NCBI RefSeq assembly: GCF_000577275.2
Contig: NZ_HG916852.1
Span: forward strand, 623,001-687,000
Length of the DNA: 64,000 bases
Origin: Rhizobium favelukesii
GTDB lineage: Bacteria; Pseudomonadota; Alphaproteobacteria; Rhizobiales; Rhizobiaceae
Direction: 5' to 3'
In this document: positions 18,478 to 27,143 of the stretch, piece after piece
How positions within the stretch are numbered: position 1 is the stretch's first letter
How the letters are laid out: each line of letters opens with the position of its first letter
Made by a program: the position numbers and the translations under genes
Notes under the pieces: model-generated
Told to the model about the DNA's origin: nothing
The model's database searches: none
Seen by the model: only the letters and a program-made list of their open reading frames with translations

Positions 18478-18839
18478 CGTCGTCGCCCTTGTTCCGCCGG
18501 TTCGCGTTTGCATACGGGACGTCGTTTGCGGTCCTGTACGTTGTGGCGCTCAAGTTCGATCTCGCGCTGTTCACCGTCTATCCCTCCCTGGGCGTCGTCC
18601 TCCTTGGTACCCATCATTCCGGAGACGTCGCCGATCCGGCGGTAGGCTTCGCCGCGCCCGGCATGTACTGGTATGGGTGGGTCGCTACCGCCGCGCTCGC
18701 CGCGCTCATGACAGGCCTCATCGCCGTAGCACTACCGGCACGCTGGGCGAAGGGTGTCTGGCCGGTGATCGTGTGGGTGGCGCCGGTGGCGGCGATGATT
18801 GCGTGCGTTTATCTCACATTGCCTTGGTTTCGACTCTAG
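18474..18839 (+). CDS. Second small membrane protein, unknown function
   Basis: The 121-residue product has hydrophobic segments at about residues 9-29, 33-46, 64-86 and 95-116. It contains a GTHHSGD loop between helices, which could bind metal or a ligand. It is translationally coupled to the preceding membrane protein by an ATGA overlap. The two together with the Tat phosphoesterase make a compact envelope module. I do not recognise a family. Confidence 0.7.
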   Translation: MTSSPLFRRFAFAYGTSFAVLYVVALKFDLALFTVYPSLGVVLLGTHHSGDVADPAVGFAAPGMYWYGWVATAALAALMTGLIAVALPARWAKGVWPVIVWVAPVAAMIACVYLTLPWFRL

Positions 18840-19216
18840 CCACCGGCTGAAGAACCGCAAGACGTACTCAGACATGCGATCTTGGTCGCGAAGCGCTTTC
18901 GATTCCGTTTTCTGCCCCAAATCGGTCACTCATTCAGGCCGAGCCGCAATGTCCACTCATGGCGCAAAGCCGCCTATCTCGTTCAGCCGACCTATCGTAA
19001 CAGGGGGATGCGTGTAAACGGTCCAGCGTTTTATATCCCCAACCCGCTGCAGGTTTATTGCCCTGCCGGGGTCACCTGGCGAGACCTTTTTTTCGGGTCT
19101 GCACGAGGCAGAAATGGAGGCTTCAGAGTTTTACACCCCCGTTGATCTTATTGAGCAATCTCCGACAGAAATCGCACAGTTTTACTCTTAAGTGTTTGAT
19201 AAAGGCCGATTAAGTC
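18840..19216. other. Right end of the island, no supported gene
   Basis: No domain-bearing frame is visible. The stretch contains a hairpin-like AGACC/GGTCT around a T7 run near 19080-19101 and otherwise nothing I can assign. It leads directly into attR. Confidence 0.4.
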
Positions 19217-19263
19217 GAGCTTCCCAAGCTGAATACGAGGGTTCGATTCCCTTCACCCGCTCC
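19217..19263 (+). repeat. attR: 47-bp direct repeat of the tRNA-Gly 3' half
   Basis: Exact copy of 9184-9230, including the CCA end. The D-arm and acceptor 5' strand are absent, so this is not a second tRNA gene but the distal attachment site of the integrative element. Confidence 0.95.
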
Positions 19264-19353
19264 ACGAAGGCCACAGGGCGCATCGCCGACAACGCAGAAA
19301 GCAAAAAGATCCTGATCGCTACCTGACGGAGCGAAGCGGCGGAACACTCTTAT

Positions 19354-20867
19354 CTCGACTTTGTACATTATGCAGCGAAGCAAAGTGCTTGTGTCATCCG
19401 CTTGAGGCGGCTTGGTTGAGTTTCAGGAATGTCCGGGTCTGGCGGGTGCTGTCGATAAATATCCTGATCCCACAGGATCATGCGAACCGCACCGATGGCA
19501 TCGGAGAAGGTGAACTCTGTTTTCTTGTACCAGGCGGCGGCATAGGGAAGGACGCCATGACCGAGCAGATCGCATGCCCAGAGTGTGACGAGGCTGTAGA
19601 GCGCCAGCAGCGACGGGGTCGTGCGCATGATGGCTTTGTCGTTCCACTGCCGTTGGGTTTCCACGCCAAGATGCGCTCGCGTTTCGGCGAAGGTGACCTC
19701 GATCTGCCAGCGCCGAACGAAATAGGCAATGATCTGAGCGGGCTCAAGGTTGACGTTGGTGCTCATGAACGCCTGGGGTTCACGACGGCCTGATGGATCG
19801 CGAACGAGAACCCAGCGAATTGGTCTTGGGGGCGTTCCACGCCGATACCAGAGGCCGGTTCCTGATGTGACATCAAGGGTTTTGTCGGTTTGCTTGCCGT
19901 ACCAGGACGATGCGACGATGCGCTGCCACTCGGTCTTTGCGTCTTTGAGGAGCGTTTTCAGTTTCGGCAATGGCCTGCCTTTTTGCGCCGGTCGCCCGAG
20001 CGTATGTTCGTGCCGTTGATCTGGTGGAGCAAAGAGACTGGCATCCAGACGCAACCGCGTGATGAGAGTGGCCGTGTCGGGAAGAGCCGCAGCCAGTGTA
20101 TGAACGGCAAAGCTGCTATCGCCGACAAAGATGATTTCGCGGCCCGGCAGCCAGCGGCAAAGCTGCAAGACGCCTTGCCTTGCCCAATCAGTCAGCAGCT
20201 TGTGCTTTCGGCCCTTCTTCTGATCATGGCGCTCAGAGGGACACAGGATCGTCAGCACCGGCAGGGCTTTAATACATTTTGCCCATGGGACAGGTGAAAG
20301 AACCATGAAGCTCAACCATCTCAAGCCGCTGGCCTTGACAAAGTGGCCATGGCTGGAGCGCACCGGGTCACGATAAATTCCACGCGCGGCGATGCGTTGG
20401 CCCCAACGCCGTTCGATTGTATCATCCATGCCAATCACGACAGGGCCCTCGGGCACGAGCCGGGCAACAATGATGGACAGCAGACGGGCCGCCAACGTGC
20501 GAGGGTTCCAGCGGGCTCGGTTGAGGAGTTGATGATAGGCGGCAAAATTACTTACCTCCGCGCGTCCGGTGATGCGCAGGCAGGCCGTCACCGTTCGCTT
20601 GCCAGGCGAAAGGAGCGCACCCATCACCAGGACCAGCAGATGCTCCCAGCTTGGCGCGGTAAACCAGAAACGAAACGGCGACAGCCATTTGCGAAGGATG
20701 TGGGGGACCGCGTCTCCCGGCTCACGGCTACAATCATGTTGTTCGCTCATCCATTCGTTCGAATCCGATCAAACGAATGGCGCAAGGCCGGGACCCTGCG
20801 GCGAATTGATTCACCCAGGGCTGCTCAGATGCCCCCGAAATCACCACCGATTTTGTACAAAGTCGAG
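19354..20867 (-). mobile_element. Complete IS701/IS4-type insertion sequence, 1514 bp
   Basis: CTCGACTTTGTACA at 19354-19367 and its exact inverse complement at 20854-20867 form 14-bp perfect terminal inverted repeats. They are flanked by the direct repeat CTTAT at 19349-19353 and 20868-20872, a 5-bp target duplication. The single gene inside is an intact transposase. The insertion lies 90 bp outside attR and so postdates, or is independent of, the island. IS701 members usually make 4-bp duplications, so the family label is tentative. Confidence 0.92.
19368..20750 (-). CDS. DDE transposase of the 19354-20867 element
   Basis: The 460-residue protein has the DDE-superfamily nuclease core of IS701/IS4-related transposases. 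Visible are VVIGMDDTIERRWG (first Asp), EIIFVGDSSFAVHTL (second Asp) and FVRRWQIEVTFAETRAHLG containing the catalytic Glu. The N-terminal RFWFTAPSWEHLLVLVMGAL is typical of this group. No frameshift is visible and the terminal repeats are intact, so the element may still be mobile. Confidence 0.9.
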   Translation of the reverse strand: MSEQHDCSREPGDAVPHILRKWLSPFRFWFTAPSWEHLLVLVMGALLSPGKRTVTACLRITGRAEVSNFAAYHQLLNRARWNPRTLAARLLSIIVARLVPEGPVVIGMDDTIERRWGQRIAARGIYRDPVRSSHGHFVKASGLRWLSFMVLSPVPWAKCIKALPVLTILCPSERHDQKKGRKHKLLTDWARQGVLQLCRWLPGREIIFVGDSSFAVHTLAAALPDTATLITRLRLDASLFAPPDQRHEHTLGRPAQKGRPLPKLKTLLKDAKTEWQRIVASSWYGKQTDKTLDVTSGTGLWYRRGTPPRPIRWVLVRDPSGRREPQAFMSTNVNLEPAQIIAYFVRRWQIEVTFAETRAHLGVETQRQWNDKAIMRTTPSLLALYSLVTLWACDLLGHGVLPYAAAWYKKTEFTFSDAIGAVRMILWDQDIYRQHPPDPDIPETQPSRLKRMTQALCFAA

Positions 20868-20918
20868 CTTATGCCGCGGCCGTTTAGTCTCCAGTCCAAC
20901 AAAGCAAGGAGAAACGTT

Positions 20919-21125
20919 ATGGATTGGAACCGCGTCGAAGGAAACTGGAAGCAGATGAAGGGCAAGATCAAGGAGCAGTGGGGCAAACTCACTGATGACG
21001 ACCTTGATCAGATTGCCGGCAAGCGCGACCAGTTGGAAGGCAAAATCCAGGAACGCTACGGTATCGCCCGCGATCGCGCGCGGCGAGACATCGACGATTG
21101 GTACGGCAATCAGACTTGGCATTGA
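20919..21125 (+). CDS. CsbD-family stress protein
   Basis: The 68-residue product starts at ATG 20919, preceded by AAGGAGA (20906-20912). It opens MDWNRVEGNWKQMKGKIKEQ and contains the CsbD helical repeat pattern (IAGKRDQLEGKIQERYG). These small soluble proteins are induced by general stress and have no defined activity. The IS element ends 51 bp upstream, so its promoter may have been separated or altered by that insertion. A clear terminator follows. Confidence 0.93.
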   Translation: MDWNRVEGNWKQMKGKIKEQWGKLTDDDLDQIAGKRDQLEGKIQERYGIARDRARRDIDDWYGNQTWH

Positions 21126-21133
21126 CCATGACG

Positions 21134-21159
21134 AGCCCGGAGCCAACCCTCCGGGCTTT
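21134..21159 (+). terminator. Terminator after the CsbD gene
   Basis: AGCCCGGAG (21134-21142) and CTCCGGGCT (21149-21157) form a perfect 9-bp stem with a 6-nt loop, followed by a short T-run. It lies between the CsbD stop and the convergent glycosyltransferase stop and may serve both directions. Confidence 0.75.
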
Positions 21160-21175
21160 CCGCGTCATGCCAGCT

Positions 21176-22195
21176 TCACGATGGGAAGTTGATCTTGGTC
21201 ATGAAGCCGCGATCGATCAGTTGCTGCGGCCCGTCATAGCGAATCGACTGACCGTAGCTGAAGTCGATTTCCCCTTCGCGATGAAGGACATCCATCATCT
21301 TCTGGTAGTGCTCGGAAGAATTATAGTGCTGCTTGCCCTCAGCTGCTTCGGCTATCTTGGCCTTGTAATTGGTAAAGAATTTGAAGTGCAGGATAGCGCC
21401 CCAGACAGACGGGAAATTGCGCTCATATGGCAGTGGCTGGTGCGGGCTGCTACCAAAAAAGCATTCATTGTCCCAATAAATGACGGGGTATTTGATAAGC
21501 TCATTGCCCTCAGAAAATTTCCGCCCTCTCGGACCGCCATTAATACTAATGCCGCGTTTGGTAAGCGTTGATACATAGCTATCGCCATCAAGGTAGCGCG
21601 AGAACTGCCAAGGCCTGTCGATAGGAGGCGAGGCTTCGGCGACTTCGCTCAATTTAGGATACATATCCAGCATTGGCGCTGCCATTCGCTTGAGGTTGCG
21701 AGCTTCAAGCGCATTGATAAGTGATGACAATGGTCGTCTGAAGCAGTCGTCGTAGACGAGGAACTCATCAGAATCGACGTTCAGATACCATCGGTCGAAG
21801 CCATAAGTGGCGAACAGACGTTCCCGCCAATTTCGGCCCCGCCTCGCGTTCCCATACCTCACCGGAGATGTCCAGACGTCAACGTCTGGCTCACTCAAAA
21901 GGGCCTCTCTCGTGCCGTCTGTCGAGACGTCGTCAACGCAGATGAACCGCGTCACGCCCAGCTGGCGATAGTGTTGAATGAATGCGTTTAAAAGAACAGC
22001 GTCGTTATGGGTAACAAAGACAAGGGGCACATCTGCTGACGTGAGGGGCTTGATCTCGCGAACTGGCTGGATGGTCACATCAGCTCGATTGCGCCTCTCG
22101 CGGCGCGTTACCCGAAATGTGTCATAGCCCGTCTGGAGACGATCGAGGAAAGAGCGCGCAAGATCGGGCACGCCGGAGAGAAACGGGTAGTTCAT
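21176..22195 (-). CDS. Glycosyltransferase-like protein, GT-A fold
   Basis: The 339-residue product contains LVFVTHNDAVLLNAFIQHYR, then TRFICVDDVSTDGT and WYLNVDSDEFLVYDD, the acceptor-search and DxD regions of the family-2-like glycosyltransferases with a C-terminal WxxH-type region (VWGAILHFKFF). The sugar and acceptor are unknown. It starts 18 bp after the stop of a second glycosyltransferase on the same strand, so the two form an operon, probably for a surface polysaccharide or lipid decoration. Confidence 0.82.
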   Translation of the reverse strand: MNYPFLSGVPDLARSFLDRLQTGYDTFRVTRRERRNRADVTIQPVREIKPLTSADVPLVFVTHNDAVLLNAFIQHYRQLGVTRFICVDDVSTDGTREALLSEPDVDVWTSPVRYGNARRGRNWRERLFATYGFDRWYLNVDSDEFLVYDDCFRRPLSSLINALEARNLKRMAAPMLDMYPKLSEVAEASPPIDRPWQFSRYLDGDSYVSTLTKRGISINGGPRGRKFSEGNELIKYPVIYWDNECFFGSSPHQPLPYERNFPSVWGAILHFKFFTNYKAKIAEAAEGKQHYNSSEHYQKMMDVLHREGEIDFSYGQSIRYDGPQQLIDRGFMTKINFPS

Positions 22196-22213
22196 GAGTG
22201 GGACACAGGACTC

Positions 22214-23053
22214 CTAGAATATCCAAAGCAGCTTATAACGCGTTTTCCGGCGTGCATCGTTCCAACACATCCTGAAAAACTTCGCTTTCGTCAAAAGACC
22301 CGTCGGTGGCAGTTTGTCGACCAGGCGGTAGCAGCCAAGGGTGTATGTCAGTCGTTGGGAGAGCTTATCACGAAACCCCTTCGCCCCATACCTTTGCTCG
22401 GAACCCGATCCTTCCCTGAAGTCCAAGGTGGGGCCGGGGACATAGGCGACCAGATCGCGAACGACAAATTCCGAGAGGACATAAGAGGCGAAGCCCCAAG
22501 GATTGCCCAGTTCGTACCAGCGCGCCATCAATATATCGACTGACCGCGATCTGAACATGCCGTAGATCCACTCGGACGGAAATGTCAGATTGCGTGGTAC
22601 GCGACCTTTTGCATACGACTCCTGAAAGTTGAATATGTTGGCTGCCGGATTCTTGAGCTTGAAGCCTTGGGCATTGAAGCTCTTTGTCGAGCAGGCGGCG
22701 AGCAACTTTGCGTCGTCGGCATCGAGCGCCTCGACCAGCTTTCCCAAGAAATCTCGAGATGAAAGATCGTCGGCTGCCCGAAGGCAAAAATAGCCTGCCG
22801 CCTCAGCGCCGAGCTTCATGGCCTTGGCGAAGTTAGCTTCTGCACTCAGATGGGTTTCGTTTGATATGACGGAAAAGCGGGCATCGTCCTCGCAGAAGCG
22901 CTGCGCCACCTGCAATGTCTCATCTGTTGAGCAGTTATTGAGGATAATGGCGCGGAAATCGCCGAAGTCCTGACCGGCGATTGACTGCAAGCTCTCTCGC
23001 AGGGTCGTTGCGCCGTTGTAGACCGGAAACATCACCACAACTCTGGCATTCAT
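22214..23053 (-). CDS. Family 2 glycosyltransferase
   Basis: The 279-residue product begins MNARVVVMFPVYNGATTLRE, followed by AIILNNCSTDETLQVAQRF, a typical GT2 nucleotide-sugar-binding N-terminus; YFCLRAADDLSSRDFL supplies the DxD-like region (ADD). No transmembrane segment is seen, so it is cytoplasmic or peripheral. An alternative start 6 bp upstream (23059) is possible. It is the first gene of the two-gene glycosyltransferase operon. Confidence 0.88.
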   Translation of the reverse strand: MNARVVVMFPVYNGATTLRESLQSIAGQDFGDFRAIILNNCSTDETLQVAQRFCEDDARFSVISNETHLSAEANFAKAMKLGAEAAGYFCLRAADDLSSRDFLGKLVEALDADDAKLLAACSTKSFNAQGFKLKNPAANIFNFQESYAKGRVPRNLTFPSEWIYGMFRSRSVDILMARWYELGNPWGFASYVLSEFVVRDLVAYVPGPTLDFREGSGSEQRYGAKGFRDKLSQRLTYTLGCYRLVDKLPPTGLLTKAKFFRMCWNDARRKTRYKLLWIF

Positions 23054-23361
23054 CGGCAAGACACCACGACAGAACCATTAATCGAAAAAAAGCTGCCGAT
23101 ATCCACGCGCGGCACCGGCTTCCCAGCTTTGGGTCCCCGCTGATTTATCCCCTTGCCACGGAAATGCAACGGCCACGTAGCCAGCCTGCCTTGATCGCCT
23201 TGCAAACACCGCGAAGGATGCCCTTAAGACGTAGGCTCGCAGGAAATTTCGATAGTTGACAATCCTCTAATAAACATAGTTAATTTTTAACTATTCTCCG
23301 ATATCACGGGAACGCAGACGACCCCTTGGTCGTTGTCGGCATGATCAGGAGGAGTGGCAGC
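23054..23361. other. Divergent promoter region, AT-rich in part
   Basis: This separates the leftward glycosyltransferases from a small rightward gene. A locally AT-rich segment at 23259-23300 is the likely promoter area. Nothing else is identified. Confidence 0.35.
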
Positions 23362-23547
23362 ATGCTTTTGAAGATTTTCACGGCAAAGCGCGAAATCCGG
23401 GACAATGGCGATACCGGCACCTATGCGGATGGCTACCATGCGCCGGAAGCGCCTCTTGCGTCGGCGCGCGATGACGATCGTGCTTCCTATGAGCGCGATT
23501 ATGGTCGCGGCCGCAAGGTAGAACAGATTCCGCTCGGGTTTGCCTGA
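23362..23547 (+). CDS. Small hypothetical protein, 61 aa
   Basis: ATG 23362 is well placed behind GGAGGAG (23348-23354). The product begins MLLKIFTAKREIRDNGDTGT and is tyrosine- and arginine-rich with no membrane segment. It is not recognised beyond resembling short rhizobial orphan proteins. It is followed by the convergent chemoreceptor gene 136 bp away. Confidence 0.55.
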   Translation: MLLKIFTAKREIRDNGDTGTYADGYHAPEAPLASARDDDRASYERDYGRGRKVEQIPLGFA

Positions 23548-23683
23548 GTTCTCTTTTTGAGTTGCCTCTCGGCGCGAGCTTGCGTGCCCTGCAGCGAAGC
23601 CATGGCTTGCTGCTTGAAGTCAGAAGACGATAATCAAAGGGTGGCAATGAGCCGCCCTTCGTCTTTTGTGTCTTTTGGTTGGA

Positions 23684-25705
23684 TCAGAATTCCGTCCAGT
23701 CGGCGTCGTCGCGCGCGCTGGAAGGAGCGCTGCCAGCACTGAAGGCGCTTGCAAGCTTCTGCCCGAGCGCCCGAGCCGGCGAGTTGGACGGGCGTGTGAT
23801 CCCTGAAGTGGCGATGCGGACCGGCGCTTTTCTGGCTGCGGTCGGCGGCACGGCCGGACGTGGCGCGGAATGGATCGGAGTGCCCTGGAGTGGAACGCCG
23901 GCGACGGTCGCGCTGAACCCGCCGGTGCCGGTGAGCTTGAACTGGTCGAGCAGATTGTTCAGTGTCGCCGCTTCCGTCGCGAGCTTGTGGCTCGCCGCCG
24001 TGCTTTCCTCCACCATGGCCGCATTCTTCTGCGTTCCCTGGTCCATCGTGTTCACGGCCGTGTTGATCTCGTGCAAGCCGGTCGATTGCTCGCGGGCGGC
24101 TTCGGCGATCGCGTCGACGTGCTTGTTGATCTCCTGGACTTCATGAACGATGGCATCCAGCGCCTTGCCGGTTTCGCCGACAAGCGACACGCCCGTCTGC
24201 ACATGACCGCCTGACGCGGTGATCAGCGACTTGATCTCCCTGGCGGCGTTGGCCGAGCGCTGCGCGAGTTCGCGCACTTCCTGAGCAACGACGGCAAAGC
24301 CCTTGCCGGCTTCACCCGCGCGGGCGGCCTCGACGCCGGCGTTGAGTGCGAGAAGGTTCGTCTGGAAGGCGATGTCGTCGATGACGCCGATGATGTTGCC
24401 GATCTCCGCCGAGGACTGCTCGATCTGCTGCATGGCGTTGACTGCCTTGCGCACGACCTGGCCGGACTTTTCGGCACCCGCCCGCGTGCGCGCCACGAGG
24501 CCGCGTGCTTCATCGGCGCGTCTGGCGGCATCCTTCACCGTGGTGGTGATCTCCTCAAGTGCGGCCGCCGTCTCCTCGACGGAGGCGGCCTGCTGCTCCG
24601 TGCGCTTTGAAAGCTCGTCTGCGGAGGCGCGGATCTCGCTTGCGCCGGCGGTGATGGAGCGGGCGTTGGCGCCGACCGTCTGCATGGTGTCGTTCAGCCG
24701 CAGGATCGAGTTGTTGAAATCTTGCCGCAGCGTGTCGAGATTGCCAACAAAAGCTGTGTCGATCCGTGATGCGAGGTCCCCGGCGGCCAGTCGGCGCAAG
24801 CCGTCGCCAAGCGCGCCAACCGCGCGTGAGAGGTCTGCGGCGTCGGTCGCGCGCTGCGCCTCGCGCTCGCGGCGTTCGCTGTCGCTGAGATTGCGGTTCC
24901 TCTCGGCCTCGCTCTCGAGCCGGAGGCGCTCGACGGCGTTGTCGCGGAAGACGGCAACGGCGCAGGCCATTTGGCCGATTTCGTCGCGACGATCAAGGCC
25001 GTCGATCGCGCTCTGCGTATCGCCCCGCGCGAGCTGTGTCGTCCGATCACGCAGACGGGCCATCGGGGCGGTGATCCCCGCTTGAGCGACCCATACGCTA
25101 AGGCCGAGCGCGCCTAGTACAGCAAGGCCGATCAGCGCGAAACAGAAGGTTATGCGCTGGTTGACCGTGGAGGAGAGCGCATCGCCGCCGTCGTTCAGCA
25201 ACGCCATCAGCGCGTCGTTGTTGGCGATCATTTTCGGGGTGACCGTGTTCAACTTGGCGTTCAGCATGCTGGCCGCAAGCTGCGCGCCAGCGCTGTCCTT
25301 TGCCTTGGCAAGGGCGACGACCTTGCTGGAAAGCGCTTCCATCTCGCCAATGCCGACAAGAATGTCGTCGATTGCCTGCGTGCGGCTTGGAACCAGGGCG
25401 GCGGCCTGTTCGAGACGTTCGCGCGCCTGAGGCATCTTGCTTGGCGTTGCGAGCGCCGTATTGAAAGCGGGCGTGTCCGGCTTGAGGCCGGCGATCAGCG
25501 TCACCTGAAGCACGGCGGCTGTTGCCGAAGCGCTGGCGCGCGATGCCTGCATGGCAGCCATCGCCTCGTGGTCGATGAAGGCACTGTAGGCGGCGTCGGC
25601 ACCGCGAAATTCCGTGATGACGTAAACGAGGCCCCCGAGCGCGATCGCTCCGAGAAGCGCGACGACAGATATGATCTTCGTCTGGATTTTGAAATTCTTC
25701 AGCAT
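23684..25705 (-). CDS. Methyl-accepting chemotaxis protein
   Basis: ATG 25705 ([19 protein letters not shown]) gives 673 residues; an upstream start would add 27 unlikely residues before the first membrane helix. Order: TM1 about 9-31, a periplasmic four-helix sensor about 32-182, TM2 about 183-207, HAMP regions, then a signalling domain whose hairpin tip reads [20 protein letters not shown]. The last residues DDADWTEF resemble the CheR/CheB-docking pentapeptide NWETF. The ligand is unknown. No chemotaxis kinase genes are adjacent, so it works with the central chemotaxis machinery. Confidence 0.95.
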   Translation of the reverse strand: MLKNFKIQTKIISVVALLGAIALGGLVYVITEFRGADAAYSAFIDHEAMAAMQASRASASATAAVLQVTLIAGLKPDTPAFNTALATPSKMPQARERLEQAAALVPSRTQAIDDILVGIGEMEALSSKVVALAKAKDSAGAQLAASMLNAKLNTVTPKMIANNDALMALLNDGGDALSSTVNQRITFCFALIGLAVLGALGLSVWVAQAGITAPMARLRDRTTQLARGDTQSAIDGLDRRDEIGQMACAVAVFRDNAVERLRLESEAERNRNLSDSERREREAQRATDAADLSRAVGALGDGLRRLAAGDLASRIDTAFVGNLDTLRQDFNNSILRLNDTMQTVGANARSITAGASEIRASADELSKRTEQQAASVEETAAALEEITTTVKDAARRADEARGLVARTRAGAEKSGQVVRKAVNAMQQIEQSSAEIGNIIGVIDDIAFQTNLLALNAGVEAARAGEAGKGFAVVAQEVRELAQRSANAAREIKSLITASGGHVQTGVSLVGETGKALDAIVHEVQEINKHVDAIAEAAREQSTGLHEINTAVNTMDQGTQKNAAMVEESTAASHKLATEAATLNNLLDQFKLTGTGGFSATVAGVPLQGTPIHSAPRPAVPPTAARKAPVRIATSGITRPSNSPARALGQKLASAFSAGSAPSSARDDADWTEF

Positions 25706-26217
25706 GGATATGTCCAGTCGTTTCATCCGGCCAATGGCGGGCCGGCTATGAAAGCATTTTAAGAGGCAGGGCATGACGCATGACACGGCATGGTGGGATG
25801 CCTTGAAGGCTCGACATGCGCATCATGCATTCGGCCCGCGAGCCGGCGTCGTCCCGGCGAATAGAATGGGACATTGTTTAATGCGCCCCTAACGCTTACT
25901 GCCTGTCCCAGGAAAAATTTGGACCGTGCCGCCTAGTGCCGAGCGGCGCTAAGCGCGACGCAACCTCTTAGGCGTGGTGACGGGTGCACGAGGCGTCCTG
26001 TCCCAGAAGAAGGGTCTTCTCGGCAGCTCGAAAAGCGCGCGCCATGCCGCGACGAAATCATGCGGGACATAGATCCATCGCCAGCCGACGCTGCGCCTTT
26101 CGTCTCGCAGCATCAGCGCGCGGTCGTCGATCCCGCCCGGCGCATATTCCCCGACACGCATGACTCTGATACACCGTTTCCAGAATGGCAGTGCGTGCTT
26201 CCCCGAGGCGGATCATC
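25706..26217. other. Intergenic region around a small possible gene
   Basis: This region separates the leftward chemoreceptor from the rightward binding protein. Apart from the 70-codon frame at 25949-26161 described separately, I see no gene. The chemoreceptor promoter should be in 25780-25900, but no strong consensus is visible. Confidence 0.35.
25949..26161 (-). CDS. Small hypothetical protein, 70 aa
   Basis: The frame encodes a basic, aromatic-rich protein with a compact motif GWRWIYVPHDFVAAWRALFE. The composition looks protein-like rather than random, but no domain is recognised and no ribosome binding site is clear. It is placed between two divergent genes. Confidence 0.35.
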   Translation of the reverse strand: MRVGEYAPGGIDDRALMLRDERRSVGWRWIYVPHDFVAAWRALFELPRRPFFWDRTPRAPVTTPKRLRRA

Positions 26218-27093
26218 ATGGTGCAATTTAAACTGGCATCCCTGAATCTTAAGGGGCTATGCAGCTTTCTGCTATGTATGGTTGTATTTTTTTGCCCGCT
26301 CTCGCTGTTCGCCCAGCAGGCGGCGCCGAGCTTGCCGCTGCTTTTCGATTCCAGGGAGCGCCTTGCAAAGCCGGACCTTTCGTCGCTCGTGCGCCTGCGG
26401 TTCCTGACGACGATCGATTTTCCGCCGTTCAACTTTACGGATCAGAACGGCAAGCTTGCCGGCTTCAACATCGATCTCGCCCGCGAGATCTGCGATGAAC
26501 TAGAGATTGCAAGCAAATGCCAGATCCAGGCACTGCCGTTCGTTGACCTGAATGCTGCGCTGGCAGCATCGCAAGGCGATGCCGTCATCGCCGGCATTGC
26601 CGTCAGCGAGGAGTTGCGGCGGCAATTCGCCTTTTCTCGCCCGTATCTGATGCTGCCCGCCCGCTTTGTTCGAAACTTGAAGGCTCCCATCAAGGGTGAA
26701 GATGCCAGTGTTTTGGCCGACCATTCGGTCGGCGTCGTCAAGAAGACGGCGCACGAGGCCATGCTGTCCGCCTATTTCCCGAAGGTGAAGGTCGTATCCT
26801 TCGACAGCAAGGATGCCCTTTTGGTGGCATTGAGAGAGGGCAAGGTGGAGGCTGCCTTCGCAGATTCCCTCCAGCTTTCGTTCTGGGTTTCGTCACAGGC
26901 TTCGGCGAAATGCTGCGCGCTCTTCGACGGGCCCTATCTCTCCGAGCAGTTTCTTGGCGAAGGCATGACGATTATGCTGCGTCAGAAGGACGATGTTCTG
27001 ACGGCAGCGCTCGACCATGCGCTGGCAGCGTTGTCGCGCAGTGGCCGCCTGCAGGAAATCTACCTGCGCTATTTCCCTTACGGCTTGTACTAA
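26218..27093 (+). CDS. Periplasmic amino-acid-type binding protein (SBP family 3), orphan
   Basis: ATG 26218 gives 291 residues with a signal peptide (hydrophobic core LCSFLLCMVVFFCPLSLFAQ, about residues 13-32). The mature part shows the family 3 signature FPPFNFTDQNGKLAGFNIDLAREI and FSRPYLMLPARFVR. These proteins bind polar amino acids or related solutes in the periplasm. No permease or ATPase gene is adjacent, so it may feed a distant transporter or act as a sensor. A palindromic repeat follows its stop. Confidence 0.88.
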   Translation: MVQFKLASLNLKGLCSFLLCMVVFFCPLSLFAQQAAPSLPLLFDSRERLAKPDLSSLVRLRFLTTIDFPPFNFTDQNGKLAGFNIDLAREICDELEIASKCQIQALPFVDLNAALAASQGDAVIAGIAVSEELRRQFAFSRPYLMLPARFVRNLKAPIKGEDASVLADHSVGVVKKTAHEAMLSAYFPKVKVVSFDSKDALLVALREGKVEAAFADSLQLSFWVSSQASAKCCALFDGPYLSEQFLGEGMTIMLRQKDDVLTAALDHALAALSRSGRLQEIYLRYFPYGLY

Positions 27094-27096
27094 AGG

Positions 27097-27143
27097 CGCA
27101 TGTCTTTATCTCGAAACCGGTTCCCATTTTCGGGAGACACGCG
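27097..27143. repeat. Intergenic palindromic repeat, copy 1
   Basis: CGCATGTCT (27097-27105) pairs with AGACACGCG (27135-27143), with an inner stem CGAAA/TTTCG around ACCGGTTCCCAT. The same core (CGAAAACC..TTTTCGG) recurs at 39174-39197. It sits exactly between two convergent stop codons and could act as a bidirectional terminator. It resembles the palindromic mosaic repeats common in Rhizobium genomes. Confidence 0.75.

Larger units (their letters stand above)
9184..19263. mobile_element. ~10-kb integrative element at tRNA-Gly
   Basis: The element is bounded by the two 47-bp att repeats and begins with a tyrosine integrase gene reading toward attL, the usual layout. It carries phage-like small genes, an HNH nuclease, a LigD fragment and a sulfatase/phosphoesterase/membrane-protein module. 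No capsid, terminase, portal, replication or conjugation genes are seen. With a frameshifted integrase it is probably a stranded satellite-like island, though excision by another integrase remains possible. Confidence 0.9.

Noticed and set aside
19217..19263. Second tRNA-Gly gene
   Set aside because: Only the 3' half is present; the acceptor 5' strand and D-arm are missing, so it is attR.
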